Below the pieces are notes generated by a model. The model did not search any database. It was not told where the DNA came from and saw only the letters and a program-made list of their open reading frames with translations. Below are positions 33,083-44,390 of a DNA stretch of 64,000 bases, one piece after another (positions within the stretch are counted from its first letter, which is position 1; each line of letters opens with the position of its first letter). Source of the stretch: Linum tenue (taxonomy: Eukaryota; Streptophyta; Magnoliopsida; Malpighiales; Linaceae); contig CAMGYJ010000009.1 in the NCBI GenBank assembly GCA_946122785.1, forward strand, positions 29,609,633 to 29,673,632, written 5' to 3'. The position numbers were made by a program, and so were the translations under genes.

Positions 33083-33625
33083 TTATTGCTGGTCTTCTCG
33101 AGCCTCTGCTGGCGTTAATGGTTTTAGCAGGATACTCTTTCCACCATGCCGAACTTTATAACAGTTGGTGTCGCCATAATGGCCGACGCCTCTGTCAAAT
33201 TTCCAAGGGCGGCCCAAAAGAAGATGGGTGGCTTGCATTGGCGCGACATCAAACTTCATCTCGTCCTTGTACTCTCCATTTTCAAATTCCACAAGAGTTT
33301 GCCGCTGAACTTTCATCACACCATATTCATTTAACCAATGTAAGTTATATGGCTGTGGATGCCGAGTTGTGGTCAATCCCAACCTGCGAACGACGTCCTC
33401 GCTAACGACATTAGCACAACTACCGCCATCGACGATTACAGATGGCAATTGCCCCTTGACACAGGAACGAGTCTGAAAAGGGTTTTCGCGTTGGTCTGCC
33501 TCAGGATGGCTTGTAGTTGTTAGTGCCCTTCGATTGACAGTAAACAACTTGCCCGGTGGCGGAAGGATTTCGGCCTGGATTTCTTCGTCGATCTTGTCCC
33601 CATCAGAATCGCTTACAGTTTTCAC
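33083..33625 (-). CDS. Gypsy aspartic protease
   Basis: The frame contains RENPFQTRSCVKGQLP, the active site VIVDGGSCANVVS (DGG in place of DTG/DSG, normal in some plant Gypsy lineages), LGLTTTRHPQPYNLHWLNE and HLLLGRPWKFD. It processes Gag-Pol in the particle. No stop is visible, but the RT region that should follow is absent. Confidence 0.85.
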   Translation of the reverse strand: MKTVSDSDGDKIDEEIQAEILPPPGKLFTVNRRALTTTSHPEADQRENPFQTRSCVKGQLPSVIVDGGSCANVVSEDVVRRLGLTTTRHPQPYNLHWLNEYGVMKVQRQTLVEFENGEYKDEMKFDVAPMQATHLLLGRPWKFDRGVGHYGDTNCYKVRHGGKSILLKPLTPAEAREDQQ

Positions 33626-33689
33626 CGGGGCTTCCTCCTCTTCAGAATAGTAATCCCCATCCCTAAGCAGTAAGCACTAGTGCCTTTCG

Positions 33690-34795
33690 ATTTGGACATT
33701 GATTCACCTTGTGCCCACGACCAAAGTATTTAAATCACTGGATTTGAGCACTAGAGCCCTCATTCTTGGCTGGGGTACTGCGAGCTGCTGGCTTCTCGAT
33801 CTCAGCTCGTAATGGGGTCGAAACCAGAGCTGGGAACTGTGCCTGAGCTGGCATTGCTAGAAGATTGAAATCGTCTACTAGTGGCGACCTTGAGCTGCCT
33901 TTCCACTTTGATGGCTAAGTGAACAACTTCCTCTAGTTCAACGAAAGCTCGTAGCTCAACCTCCTGGCGAATCTCGCGGTTTAAGCAATGAAGAAAACGC
34001 GCAATTGTTGCCTCTCGATCTTCTCAGACATCGGCGCGCATCATGAGTAATTCAAACTCACGATAGTAGTCTTCAACGGAACGGACACCTTGCCTTAATC
34101 CTTGCAACGTCTCATGTAAGTCCCGCTGATAATAACCAGGAACAAACCGGTCGCGCATAAGACCTCGCAACTCCGTCCAAGTGGTCACCTCTGGATGGAG
34201 GTTTTGTCAACGTCGGAGCTGGGTCTTTTCCCACCAATGTACTGCATAGTCAGTGAACTCATAGGTGACGAGGGACACCTTCTGATGCTCTGAGTATTCC
34301 CTGCATTGAAAGAACAAGGTAATCTTACGCTCCCAGTCCAAATACATGGAGGCTTTGTTCGTACCAGAAAATGACAACACTTGCTGTTTAACGCCTCTTA
34401 GCTCGGCTACATTGTGCCCTTGTCCTGCTCCTGGTGGGGCAACTCGAGATTTCCCTAAATTTGATTTCGTTCAGGTACCTGATCTTCCCCTGCAACGTCC
34501 CTCCACTGAACAGGGATGTTTACAGTTGTTCGAATTTCGGCCAATTGTTGGTTCAGATTGTCGAGCTAGGTTTGAATCGTAGCGTTCTGTTGTGCCAGAA
34601 TCGTCTGCAGCAACTCCGCGAGACCAGCCTGCTCCGTCATGGCAGGACCTTCATCAATCCCAACCCTCTTCTCTGTAACGGATTTCTTCTTCTTCCCCTG
34701 TGATGTTATCAGAACAGCAGCAGGGTCACAATCCGTTGGACCCTTCGATCTGGTCCACCTTGTTGGACCAGCGCCGCCTTCCGTTGACGATGTTA
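33690..34795 (-). pseudogene. Gag of the short Gypsy element, with stops
   Basis: The minus strand encodes an N-terminal Gln-rich segment (MTEQAGLAELLQTILAQQNA), a TAG at 34568-34566, the retrotransposon Gag core (GTNKASMYLDWERKI, FTDYAVHWWEKTQL, MRDRFVPGYYQRDLHETLQG, GVRSVEDYYREFELLMMRAD, then a stop), and a zinc-knuckle remnant (FKYFGRGHKVNQCP, where the second Cys is Phe). It is decayed in at least three places. Confidence 0.75.
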
Positions 34796-34817
34796 TGAAC
34801 GCCACTGAGTAGAACCA

Positions 34818-34831
34818 GATTCTGATTACCA
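34818..34831 (-). other. Primer-binding site of the short Gypsy element
   Basis: The minus strand reads TGGTAATCAGAATC two bases after the LTR end. This is close to the initiator tRNA-Met primer site TGGTATCAGAGC, with one inserted A and one change. Confidence 0.7.
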
Positions 34832-34833
34832 CT

Positions 34834-35780
34834 TGATAAGTCCCAAACCTCGAGCTAATCTTTTGGTTGATCGGATTTGGGGCTCGTATGAACAAAAACA
34901 GGGAATTGGTAGGATGGAGATCGATCGTACAACTTCGCGCCAAGAATTGGGAAGGGGCTCGATCGATTAAGGTCGCAACTCGCCACAATTGAGGTGATTA
35001 CCCAATTGATGCAGAGTTCGCTTGATTGATGGAATACAATCCACGCAAACAAAGACAATTCATGAGATCAAACTCAATGAACAAAAGTAATCTTCGAATA
35101 AAACTTGAATTCAATTACAATGCTCTCGACGCTTAAATAAACTCTAGCTAGGTGTATCTAATAAGGAAAAGAAATCCTACAACGATTAGAACTCAAACAG
35201 AAACCAAACTAACAAGGAAAGAACGAAAATTCCCTAACAGTCCACTAATCCTAATCCTACACGGATTTGGATTACGGCTTCCCAAAGTCAGAAATTGCAA
35301 TCTCGATACGATCTTTGGCCTCTTCGCACGAGTGCTTCCAGAACCTAAACCACTTATCCAATTCCTTTTCGTTATAGCCTGAAATCTGCACTTTGATGTG
35401 GAACAAACCTCGGAGACGGATTCCCAGCCAATCGTCCAGAATCGAGTCTCAAAGTGACCTCCTTGATCACGCATCTTGCCTTAGCCAAATCTGCCAGGAA
35501 TTCCAGTTCTGCCATACACTTTTGGATCGCCTTGAAAATGGTCTTCTGGACTTGAAACTGAGCTTCCAAGCGTACCATCATGTAGAAAAGCATCTCAGGT
35601 TCAAAACAAACCACCAAGCTCTCATTTTCATCAAGCCATGCGTGCCGACCAAACTCACAAAGTACCCTACTTGAAACCAGTAAATGACTTAGCCAATTTT
35701 GATAGTCTCGTTCCTTAATCAAAGCAATTTTTGTTTCAATGCATTGTAGCTTATAGAGGGGCGTAATTGAGATCATATCA
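34834..35780 (-). repeat. 5' LTR of the short Gypsy element
   Basis: It starts TGATATGATCTC at 35780 and ends GACTTATCA at 34834 on the minus strand. It has clean TG...CA ends and matches the 31315 LTR over its whole length. Confidence 0.9.
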
Positions 35781-36429
35781 ACTCCTAGTTATATAACATG
35801 TTGAATACTAAAAGTGATCTTTTTCGTTTGTAATATAACACGTTGAATACTAAAAAAACTATCACCAAAACCAAACAATGTAAAGTACATTACATCATTT
35901 TATTTAATTGCCTGTATATTACAATGCATGCATTGATCACAATACATTGATTTAAAAATTACCAAAACCAAACGACCCCGAAATGTCACTTATACTCTTC
36001 CTTCTCAATGCAAAAATTGCTTTTAAAACATAAAAGTTTGAACTTACAATCATTCATTTTGAATAATTGTTTGTGTCATATTAAGCAAACAATACATATA
36101 TTGTGTATGCATAAAAAGCGAGATGTTCTACAGATAGCAAGCTACTAAATGATTTAAAATTGAAAAAATTAAGTTTCTTATCGATTTTATTTTGGTTTAA
36201 AACGGCGAAAACAAACTCGCAGTCCTATTTGCGAGTACTATTGGGCTAGATAATTTGGGGTTGAATGCTATAATAACGTAAAATTTTATTATTATTTTAG
36301 ACTGGCATTTATTTTGGATATCAGTTAATGTATAGTTTGACCCTGAGGCTGATATCTCATGAATATATTTGTCATATTCTACAACTAAATGACATGCAAT
36401 TGAGTACTACGGGTGGTTTGAATGTATTT

Positions 36430-37475
36430 AAAAAAGTAATGTAGTAATGTCTAATTATTATTCAAACTTTTTCAAGATTCTTTTATCTTCTCCAAACCTA
36501 TAGAAATTCTATTTATTATCCAAACGTATTGTAACTGATCAAAGTCTGGGCATTCATTATGTTGCTGTTACTTATTTCGTAACGAAGCTCCACGTAAACA
36601 TCCACATCAGCGTACACGTCAGAAATCAATATTTAAATGTATTTTATTGTTATAAATTTAAGGATAATGTCTATTTATTACCCAAACCTTTTCCAGATTC
36701 TTTTACTTTATTCAAACCTATTGGAATACTATTTATTATTCAAACCTATTGGCCTCGCGTCGGAAGAAAGTTGAAGGGATGAGCGGAGCTAGGGCGAAGT
36801 GAAGATGAATTCTTACTTGTTGACGATGCTATCGTCATCGTCGCCTCTGCCTCGAACGTCATCCTTTTCTCTTCTACCAGCGACGGCCCGACCGAAGGGT
36901 GACATGGAGTGGATGAAGGGATTGATAGATGGACGGGATGGTGGTCATATGAGCTTGTTAGGTTCGTCGATATGTCAGGGTGTACGAAGAAGAAGAAGAA
37001 GAAGAAGAAGAAGAATGGAAGGTCGGGGAATATGCAGGAGAAGGTTTTTTTTTCATTTTCTCATCTATTTTATGATTTAATTAGTTTTTTAAATTAAAAA
37101 TAAAAATGATGGGATGGTGACTGCCACGTTGGCATCCAACTCAGACTCGTGATGTTGAGTCAACAATATTAACAGAATTGTTAACGATGAGTTAATGTTT
37201 GGTTAATAAATAGTATTCCAATAGGTTTGGATAAAATAAAAGAATTTGAAATTTTTTTTGGGTAATAAATAGACATTACCTGTTTTTAATTAAAAACATA
37301 TGCCCTCTCAAATCGCCACGTTGGCTTGCAGCTCGGACTAATGCTGTTAAGTCGACAAACGTAACGGAACATTTAATGATGGGTATGAGTTAATTAATAA
37401 ATAGAATTTCGATAAGTATGGATAAAATAAAAGAATCTTGAAAAGGTTTGGATAATAAATAGATATTACCCATTT
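36430..37475. repeat. Nested fold-back element with two pairs of inverted arms
   Basis: The outer arm (about 36440-36530) pairs with about 37385-37470, and the inner arm (about 36655-36755) pairs with about 37190-37290. All contain TATTTATTA-(C/T)-CCAAAC and CAGATTCTTTTA/AAGATTCTTTTA words. The right side is also a direct repeat of about 185 bp (37108-37290 and 37300-37470, sharing GCCACGTTGGC and GTTAA-(G)TCGACAA/GTCAACAA). The centre has a GAA repeat and a non-conserved frame. 35980-36429 and 37476-37734 have no feature. Confidence 0.7.
36986..37015. repeat. GAA trinucleotide repeat
   Basis: About ten GAA/AAG units in a row in the centre of the fold-back element. Confidence 0.9.
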
Positions 37476-37734
37476 ATAAACAAGACAATTATGCTACAGG
37501 TTCCGTAAAAAACTAGACAATTCGAATTGTATGCCTCTATCTAGACAAATGAAATTGCATAAAAACAAATCAATTTTAAATTCCTAAGTCAAATAGCTTT
37601 ATTCAATTTTATGATGTCAAATTGAACAAATTTGATTTAATTGTCTCAAAACAAAATAGTTGGGTAGAATTGATTTGTCAGAATTTTTCTCTTAAACATG
37701 ATAAATTAAAAAACTTACTTTTCTTTAGCAAAAA

Positions 37735-40640
37735 TCATATATTGATTAAAAGAATAAACAGTTACATCCGGGAGTTCAGCCAGGTCTATAAATAAATAAA
37801 AAACTTCATGGGCTACCCTATTGTTACACCGACCTACAAATCGAACACTAAACAATGCACGATTTCTTCAAGAATAGCCCCCATCCAGTTATCTCAGATA
37901 TCTGCCTAATTGATCTTCTCAATAATGACCTTGGCATCGCCTTCGAACCTCATTCCGTGAATCCATGGCTTAGGCACCACATAATAGTCTCCCTGAGCAC
38001 AAGCAGTTCGACCACCATGGGGTCATCAATCAATGGAAATTGAATCTCTTTAGCCAAAACGATTTCCCTAGTTGGATTCATAATAACCATCCTACCGGCC
38101 GAATGAGACCCACTCCTTGTAGCCCCATCCCACATACAAACAATCATAGTAGTCCCACCAGGACCCAAGTGCTGTATCAACGGGACGAAAGACCGAGGTA
38201 TGAAATCTACTGATAAGTTTATCCACTCCTCATATTGCTGGTTAAATTGACGCATCATGACAGGGATCCCAAACTGTTTACCCTCAAAGACAACCCAGTT
38301 ATGAGACCGCCAGATCCTCCATAGGATGGCAACAACTGCCATGAATAAAGAAGGTTGGTGTATTAATGACATCAACTTTTTAAGAAAGAGTGGGAATGTA
38401 TGACGAGGCAACCTTTGACCAAGATATTCCAGACCCGCATAGTGCCAAATGGCCCGCACCACTGGGCAATAGAGAAAAAAGTGTTCCATTGTTTCTGAGT
38501 CTGCCCAGCAAACTGGGCATCTGGGGAGCATATGAACATCCTGCTCTCTTAGGGCTTCCGTAGTTGGTAGGATTCGGTGGCATATTTGCCAGACAAAAAC
38601 TTTCAATTTGGGCGGAATATTAGCCTCCCATAACCGAATCCAGCTGGTTTTATCCATCCAACTAGCCATGGACCTCCAACGCCCACTTTGCTTGTCAAGT
38701 GAGACATCAAAATGGTAAGCCGAATTAACGGTGAAAACCCCATCAGCCGTGTCATGCCAAATCAGTCTATCCTACACATTCTGACGCAGCAGATGAATAG
38801 ATTTGATGGCACGAGAGGTAGGTGGGTCAAACCACTGACTGAGTTTTAAGTCACACCAGCTCCCTTCCCCTGACTGATAACCTCAGCTACTGGCGGGTGA
38901 CCCCCGTCCAGTAACACCTAGGGACTATACACTAGGGGCCAGGGATGTAACCGAGGAACCCAATTGGAATGAAGTAGAGAAGAAGTCTCACCATTCTCAA
39001 TTTGCCATCTTAACCCCATCTCCAACAACTGCCAACCATAGAGGATACTTTGCCAGCCCCACGAAGGGCGGGAGTGAGCCATGGCAGTGAGGAAGGTCCC
39101 ATTCGGAAAGTACTTTCCTTTATAAACCTGGGCTAAAAAGGAGTGAGGTTCATTGAGGATACACCATCCAATTTTGGCTAATAGAGCATGATTAAAATGT
39201 TCAAATCTACGAAATCCTATACACCCATCATGTTTACTTCTGCGCATATTGCGCTAGGATATCCACCAAATCCTTGACTGGCCCTCTTCAACACCCCACC
39301 AGAAGCTGGCAACGTGTTTGTCTAGGAGCCGACACAGACACAGAGGTAGCTTAAAACATGACATAACATGCAAAGGAAATGCTAAAGCAATTGATTTAAT
39401 CAAAGTTTCCTTAGATGCCTAAGATAATGTCCTCTATTTCCATCCCTGAAGTCGCCCAATCAACTTATCCTCCAAATATCGGAAAGTAGCCATTTTAGAT
39501 CAAGTAATAAGCGTTGGTAATGCCAGATATTTTTCATGGACCCCCCACCGCCTCGACCCTGATAATCTGAGCTAAGAACTCTTGGCCTGGTAGAGCAATA
39601 TTTTTACTAAAGCAACCTGCTGATTTGGCCAAGTTCACCTTCTAGCCACTGAGTTCCTCATAGTCATTCAAGACCTTGATCAAATTCTCACATTCCTGGA
39701 GAGATCCACACAGGAATAAATAAGAATCATCTGCAAAAAACAGATGTGAGATCTTGGGAGCTCGAGGGGCCACTTTTACTCCTTCAAGTTTTTTCTCCGA
39801 AATGGCCTTACAAAGAAGCGCAACGAACCCCTCCATGCATATTACAAACACAGAGGAGAGAGAGAATCCCCTGTCGGAGACCTCTAGAAGGAGAGAAGAA
39901 CCCAGAAGGGGTGCCATTCATGAGTACCAAAAACAACGTTGACCTGAGGCATTCATGTATCCATCCTCTCCAAACTGAGTTAAAACTTAAAACCCATCTT
40001 ATCCAAAACTGCAAAAAGAAATGGCCATTCGACTCTATCATAGGCCTTTTCCATGTCAACCTATAAAGACATGTACCCTTTATTTTTACGGATTTTGATT
40101 TTCAAGTAATGCATTAACTCATGTCCAAGGAGGATATTCTCAACTATTTATCATTCACGGATAAAGGCATTTTGACAGTCCGAAATGATCTGTGGTAAGA
40201 GGCAAGCAAGCCTTTCAGCCATGATTTTGGTTATAACTTTATAAACAAACTGGCATAAGCTGATTGGGCGTAGTTGTCTCATAGTCTCCATGTTATCCAC
40301 TTTAGGGATCAATGTGAGCCAAGTATGATTGAAGCTCCGGAGCATCTTACTCGTTGTAAAGAACGAGCAGACTGCTTCAATCACCAAGCTTCCCACAATA
40401 TCCCAGAAGGCTTTAAACAATTTTCCAGTGAAACCATCAGACCCCGGTGCCTGCTTAGATCCCATGGAAGAGACCTTTTTTCTTACTTCATTAGGGAGGA
40501 CTTTCGCCGTCAGACTGGCATTCATTTCCGGTGTAACACTATAAGCGATGGGAAGAGCAACCACCGGATCAAAACTATTAAGCATATGATTTTCCGAGGT
40601 AAAAAGAGTCTGATAAAAATTATTGGCAGAAGATTGAGCT
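37735..40640 (-). mobile_element. L1-type LINE, long but decayed
   Basis: Read leftward, it encodes ANNFYQTLFTSENHMLNSF, the RT core (GSKQAPGSDGFTGKLFKAFW, TLIPKVDNMETMRQLRPISL, CQNAFIRE, the FADD box in SHLFFADDSYLF), FEHFNHALLAKIGW, the zf-RVT region (WMDKTSWIRLWEANIPPKL, PRCPVCWADSETMEHFF) and RNase H (CMWDGATRSGSHSAG). Several frame changes and stops separate these blocks. The endonuclease part is missing. The 3' end has AATCAATATATGAT as in the other LINEs here. It lies directly left of a transposase fragment, which suggests insertion there. No TSD is certain. Confidence 0.88.
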
Positions 40641-41571
40641 TACAACCACTGCATTTCAACACATTTGGCCATGTACCGACATGAGGTAAACTGCTGCACT
40701 TGTAAATTTTATGTTATTCTTCAATTGTAATCAGTTTACATGTTTTAATGCAACGTTTTGGTGTTAATTGCATGGTAGATAAATTAAACTGGAAAAGAAC
40801 CTGATCCAATCGAAATGTTCAGACGTTTCCATGTGAAGGACAAAAATTAGGTTAGCTCTAAGGCAAAAGACCTGCATGTAAGTCCAATACTGTTGGCTAC
40901 TTTGTGCAACAATACATGCTATTTTTTTTATATATATGTTAGATGTATTTACCTCTTCATTAGAATGTTTGTACAAGTTTTTGTTGTCTTTTTTATCGAT
41001 ATTAATGTTATTTACCATATGATTAGGATAGTATGATAGAAGCAGAGGCTGAAAAGGTATCCCAAGGGGAAGAACCAAGCATATTTGCCATCTATCAAGA
41101 AGTGATAGGATCACAATGCCCCAAGCGTGTTCTAGGGATCAATGGGTATCATGGGGTGAGCTCGGTTGATGTCTTCGGTCCCCCATCGAGTCAGGGTTGC
41201 AACAAGCGTTGTCAGGAGGAGCGAACCAAAGAAAGGGAAAAGAATTATGAGAAAATTAAGAAGTTGGAGAATGAGATCCTAGATGTGAGGAATGCAGTCC
41301 CTCACATCGTTGAATCTATGTTGCAGAGGCCAGAGGCTTGGAGTGCGGTTGCCAGAGTCATTCGTAATTACTTTGCTGCCATGTTTTCTTTTGTACTTCT
41401 TACATAATTTTCGATGCTATGTAATATGGGCATTTAAGTTAATATACTTGTTATATTCTCTATAGGATATCAACAATGAAGCCAACGGGGAACATGGTCG
41501 AGTTAGCGAAAGTTAGGATAACGATGAGTTCGACGACAAGTCCGGTGAGGAGACTGCTGCTGCTTCATGAA
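40641..41571 (+). pseudogene. CACTA (En/Spm) Transposase_24-like fragment
   Basis: A short block ending THLAMYRHE lies before a GTAAAC donor (about 40641-40685). The next exon (41032-41400) has SMIEAEAEKVSQGEEPSIFA, GSQCPKRVLGINGYHG and a Lys/Glu coiled coil (KEREKNYEKIKKLENEIL). A third block (41466-41571) is acidic and contains one TAG. The order fits the C-terminus of the plant Ptta/En/Spm transposase family. The N-terminal part is missing, where the LINE now lies. Confidence 0.55.
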
Positions 41572-41808
41572 TTTATTTTAATGTTACCGTAGGATTCTAA
41601 GTAGGGCTTGAATTTTGGGATATTTTGTGTCTTTTTTCGAGGGTGTTAAGACTTATGAATTTTGGATGTTTGGTCGCAGCTGGTGGCTACTTGATTGACA
41701 GTTAATATAAGTCAATTTTGGAATATTACCTTCTACCGCATCTCCCACACTTCCTCTTCTTTTTCTTATGTTGTTTTTTAGCCTTTCTTTTTCTACATCC
41801 CTTGAACA

Positions 41809-43960
41809 TCACTTTTTGGGGTTGAGGACTCTTTCGAACTCCTTAGGTATTACCATCGATTCCCTTTCAGTCGGAGTTGTTCTCATCATTTCCAACTTGT
41901 CCCTCACTGCTGTCAACCCCCCTCGAGCAACCTGGAAAGATAGAGGAGTCTCTGCCCCCATTAGGAAAATATGTGTAGCCAAGAACTGGAGTGACCCATA
42001 TATGGTGTTGAAAGAATGATCATCCCCCAACTTACGTGGCGGTGGCATATTGTCTATTGACTTTGGGTTCTTTGAGCAACGTTTAAGTACCAGTTTCCCA
42101 GGAAGACTTTTCACTCGTTCTTCTTTCAACACACAGAGCATATGAGTGCAGGGAATTCCAACACTGTTAATTTTTTACAGCTGCACTCCATATCCTTTGT
42201 TTCAAGGTTGCATTTTACCTCCACAACCTTCTGTTTGTTGAACATACTTAAACTATAGGTGTGTATGTTTCCATCCTCAGATTGAGTGTTCTTTATGCAC
42301 CCAATAACCTGCTCTAGTTCACTTCTGAATTTAAGAAATGCAGCTTTCGAGAACAACTTAACTGCACTTTCTTCAAGGGGTCTAAGCATGGTGCTCTTTA
42401 GCGGGGTTAAACCATAATTAGATTTAAAATCTAATTTGATCTCTGTTTCCCTCAAATCCCTACACCAACGGTCATACTGAATGAAAAAGTCAAGCAAACA
42501 GCGTCTCTCCTCCAAATATCTTCCAACAAATGAATTTATACCTTCGTTTCTTGATGTGGTTGTCAGCCCAGCAAAGTAGTGGGAGCGCAAGTATGTGTCC
42601 ACTCATTCTCCGCGTCTCCCAAATAAATTTTTAGTCACCCATTGGTTGTTCTGTAGACCACATTTTTCCACTAATGCCTTCCATTTCTCTTCAAATTCTT
42701 CTTGCTCATAATCAGCAGTTACAAATGTGCTCCATTGGGGTTCGAAGTCAGGGCTATTCTTCACCTTGCCCTTGATATTCTTTGAAAGATGCCATGGACA
42801 AAGCCGGTGTTGCATCTAGAAACACAGTAGCAATATCATTCCTCATTGCTTTATCCCCGTCTGTTACAACTGTATGCAAGTCCTTTCCACCCAACATTTC
42901 CTTCAATATCTCCAAAGCCCACTTGTAGCTCCCTTCAGTCTCATTAGCTAACAATGCACTCCCAAATAAGCAACTCGTGAAATGATGGTTGATACTTGAA
43001 ATAGCAAGTGCTTCTCAACTTGTTTAGAGATTATAAAATTGAATATACGAACCAAAGGTGTGTACCTGTGAAAATAACAAGAGGCATATTGTAAATATTT
43101 TTTTGTATGTCGTGTCAAATGCGAGCAACTCTCCAAAGCACGAGAGGTCGGCTATGCTCATACTGTCTGCCCAGAATAAACTGTGGAGCCTATCTTCCTC
43201 ATCAGTAGTGTATCTGAGGATGAAGTGTGTGTCCGTACTTTTCTTCGATTCAAGATAGGCTAGTGCGGCTGCTGCATCACTAGGACATAGCCTTTCATTG
43301 TGATCTCGGGTGCTGAAATTCATCCCATATTTTACTGTGTACCCAACTTTGTCATGTCCTCCAGCACTATGCACAACAAGCTTTATGATTTGAGAAGGTT
43401 TCATACCTGCATTCTTCTTAAATCTAAAGTCTGCCTTGTCAGCCTCTGTTAACCCTCGTTGTGATCTCAGGTGATGAGTACACTGTCGATTAATTGGCAT
43501 ATGATTGTGATCTTCTTTAAATATATCCACTATCCATTTTGAATCATTCTTGTTAAATGCCACACGCATTTTTGCTTTACAACCAAATCTGGTCTCCATA
43601 GGGGAGTCTCTCTTTTTCTCTCCTTTGTTGGGGGCTCTATGTCCCTCACAAGAACAAACGAAAGCTCCAGTAGTAACCTCTCCCTTGCTGTTCTGAACTT
43701 TCTTTGAGCGCCTAACAGAGAATCCCCGAGCCCTTGCATAATAATTTTAGAAGTTGTAAGCTTCTTCGAAGTCGTTAAATATCTGGCCGATTTTAGGAGG
43801 ATCTAAAATCACATCTTCGATCCGAGTCGTTTCTCCATTCGGAATGCCATTGCGTGTTTCTCCTGTTTCCTCTAAATTCTCAAGGTCATCTTCGATGGCA
43901 CTGTTACGAGGATGTTCTTCTTCTTCCATCGATACAATGGCTGCAAATTTCTTTGGTTGA
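41809..43960 (-). pseudogene. FAR1/FHY3-like (MULE-derived) gene, inactivated
   Basis: From about 43930 (MEEEEHPRNSAIEDD) the minus strand shows the FAR1 DNA-binding region (FNDFEEAYNF, TAA at 43749-43747, then NYYARARGFSVRRSKK), ETRFGCKAKMRVAF, the MULE transposase core (ELLAFDTTYK, then a frame change in an A-run near 43108, NIYNMPLVIFT), an intron, CLFGSALLANETEGSYKWAL, VVTDGDKAMRNDIATVFLDA, a frame change, HRLCPWHLSKNIKG, TGA in place of Trp near 42602, YLRSHYFAGLTTTSRNEGIN, and a SWIM finger reading CSC... then GIPCTHMLC after another frame change. FAR1-family proteins are transcription factors derived from a transposase. Two stops and at least three shifts mean it is dead. Confidence 0.88.
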
Positions 43961-44390
43961 GGGTCTCGGCAGAGTGGGATACTGACTATAGGTGGTTTGG
44001 TAGGGTTGCAGGCGGCGGAACATGTATGTACGTACAAGAATTATGCCCAACCTGCTGTTGGAAACATATTTTCAGCCCTCTGTCGTTTTGTCTTTGTTAA
44101 GAATGATTATTTTAGTACTTAAATTCAAGTTAGTTACATTATTATTTTAATACTTTTGGTAGCTTAATCTTCCACTTTAATTAATGATTTGTTAATTGAA
44201 TTTCTAAGTTCATTTAATAAAGTAGATAAATATTACACTAATTTTAATTAATGATAAAAGATTTTCTCGTATAGCTTTAATAGAATTTTCTAATTTAACT
44301 TAATATGGTAGATAAATATTACACTTACCATAAAGATAAAAACACTCTACATCCCCCATATTAAGACGTGTGAACCCTCTTTATGATTTC

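Larger units (their letters stand above)
31315..35780 (-). mobile_element. Ty3/Gypsy element with gag and protease only (4.47 kb)
   Basis: Two LTRs (957 and 947 bp) in the same orientation bound a 2.56-kb interior. The flanks ACCCC (31310-31314) and ACTCC (35781-35785) are a TSD with one difference. The primer site follows the 5' LTR, then gag and protease, then a polypurine tract before the 3' LTR. Reverse transcriptase, RNase H and integrase are absent, so movement needs another element's enzymes. LTRs look at least 95 percent alike by eye, suggesting a recent insertion. Confidence 0.9.
30665..35979. mobile_element. MITE split by a LINE and a Gypsy element
   Basis: The left end reads GGTTCGTTTGGTTTTGGTA (30665 on) and the right end reads TACCAAAACCAAACGACCCC (about 35960-35979), an inverted repeat of about 19 bp. 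Inner words TACAATGCATGCATTG and AACTATCACTA/AAACTATCACC occur in both arms. The MITE halves are 30665-30824, 31242-31314 and 35781-35979, so the original element was about 430 bp. The inserted LINE and Gypsy element are listed separately. Confidence 0.75.

Noticed and set aside
40274..40684. 136-codon plus-strand frame
   Set aside because: It is antisense to the LINE reverse-transcriptase core, which has GSDGF and RPISL motifs.
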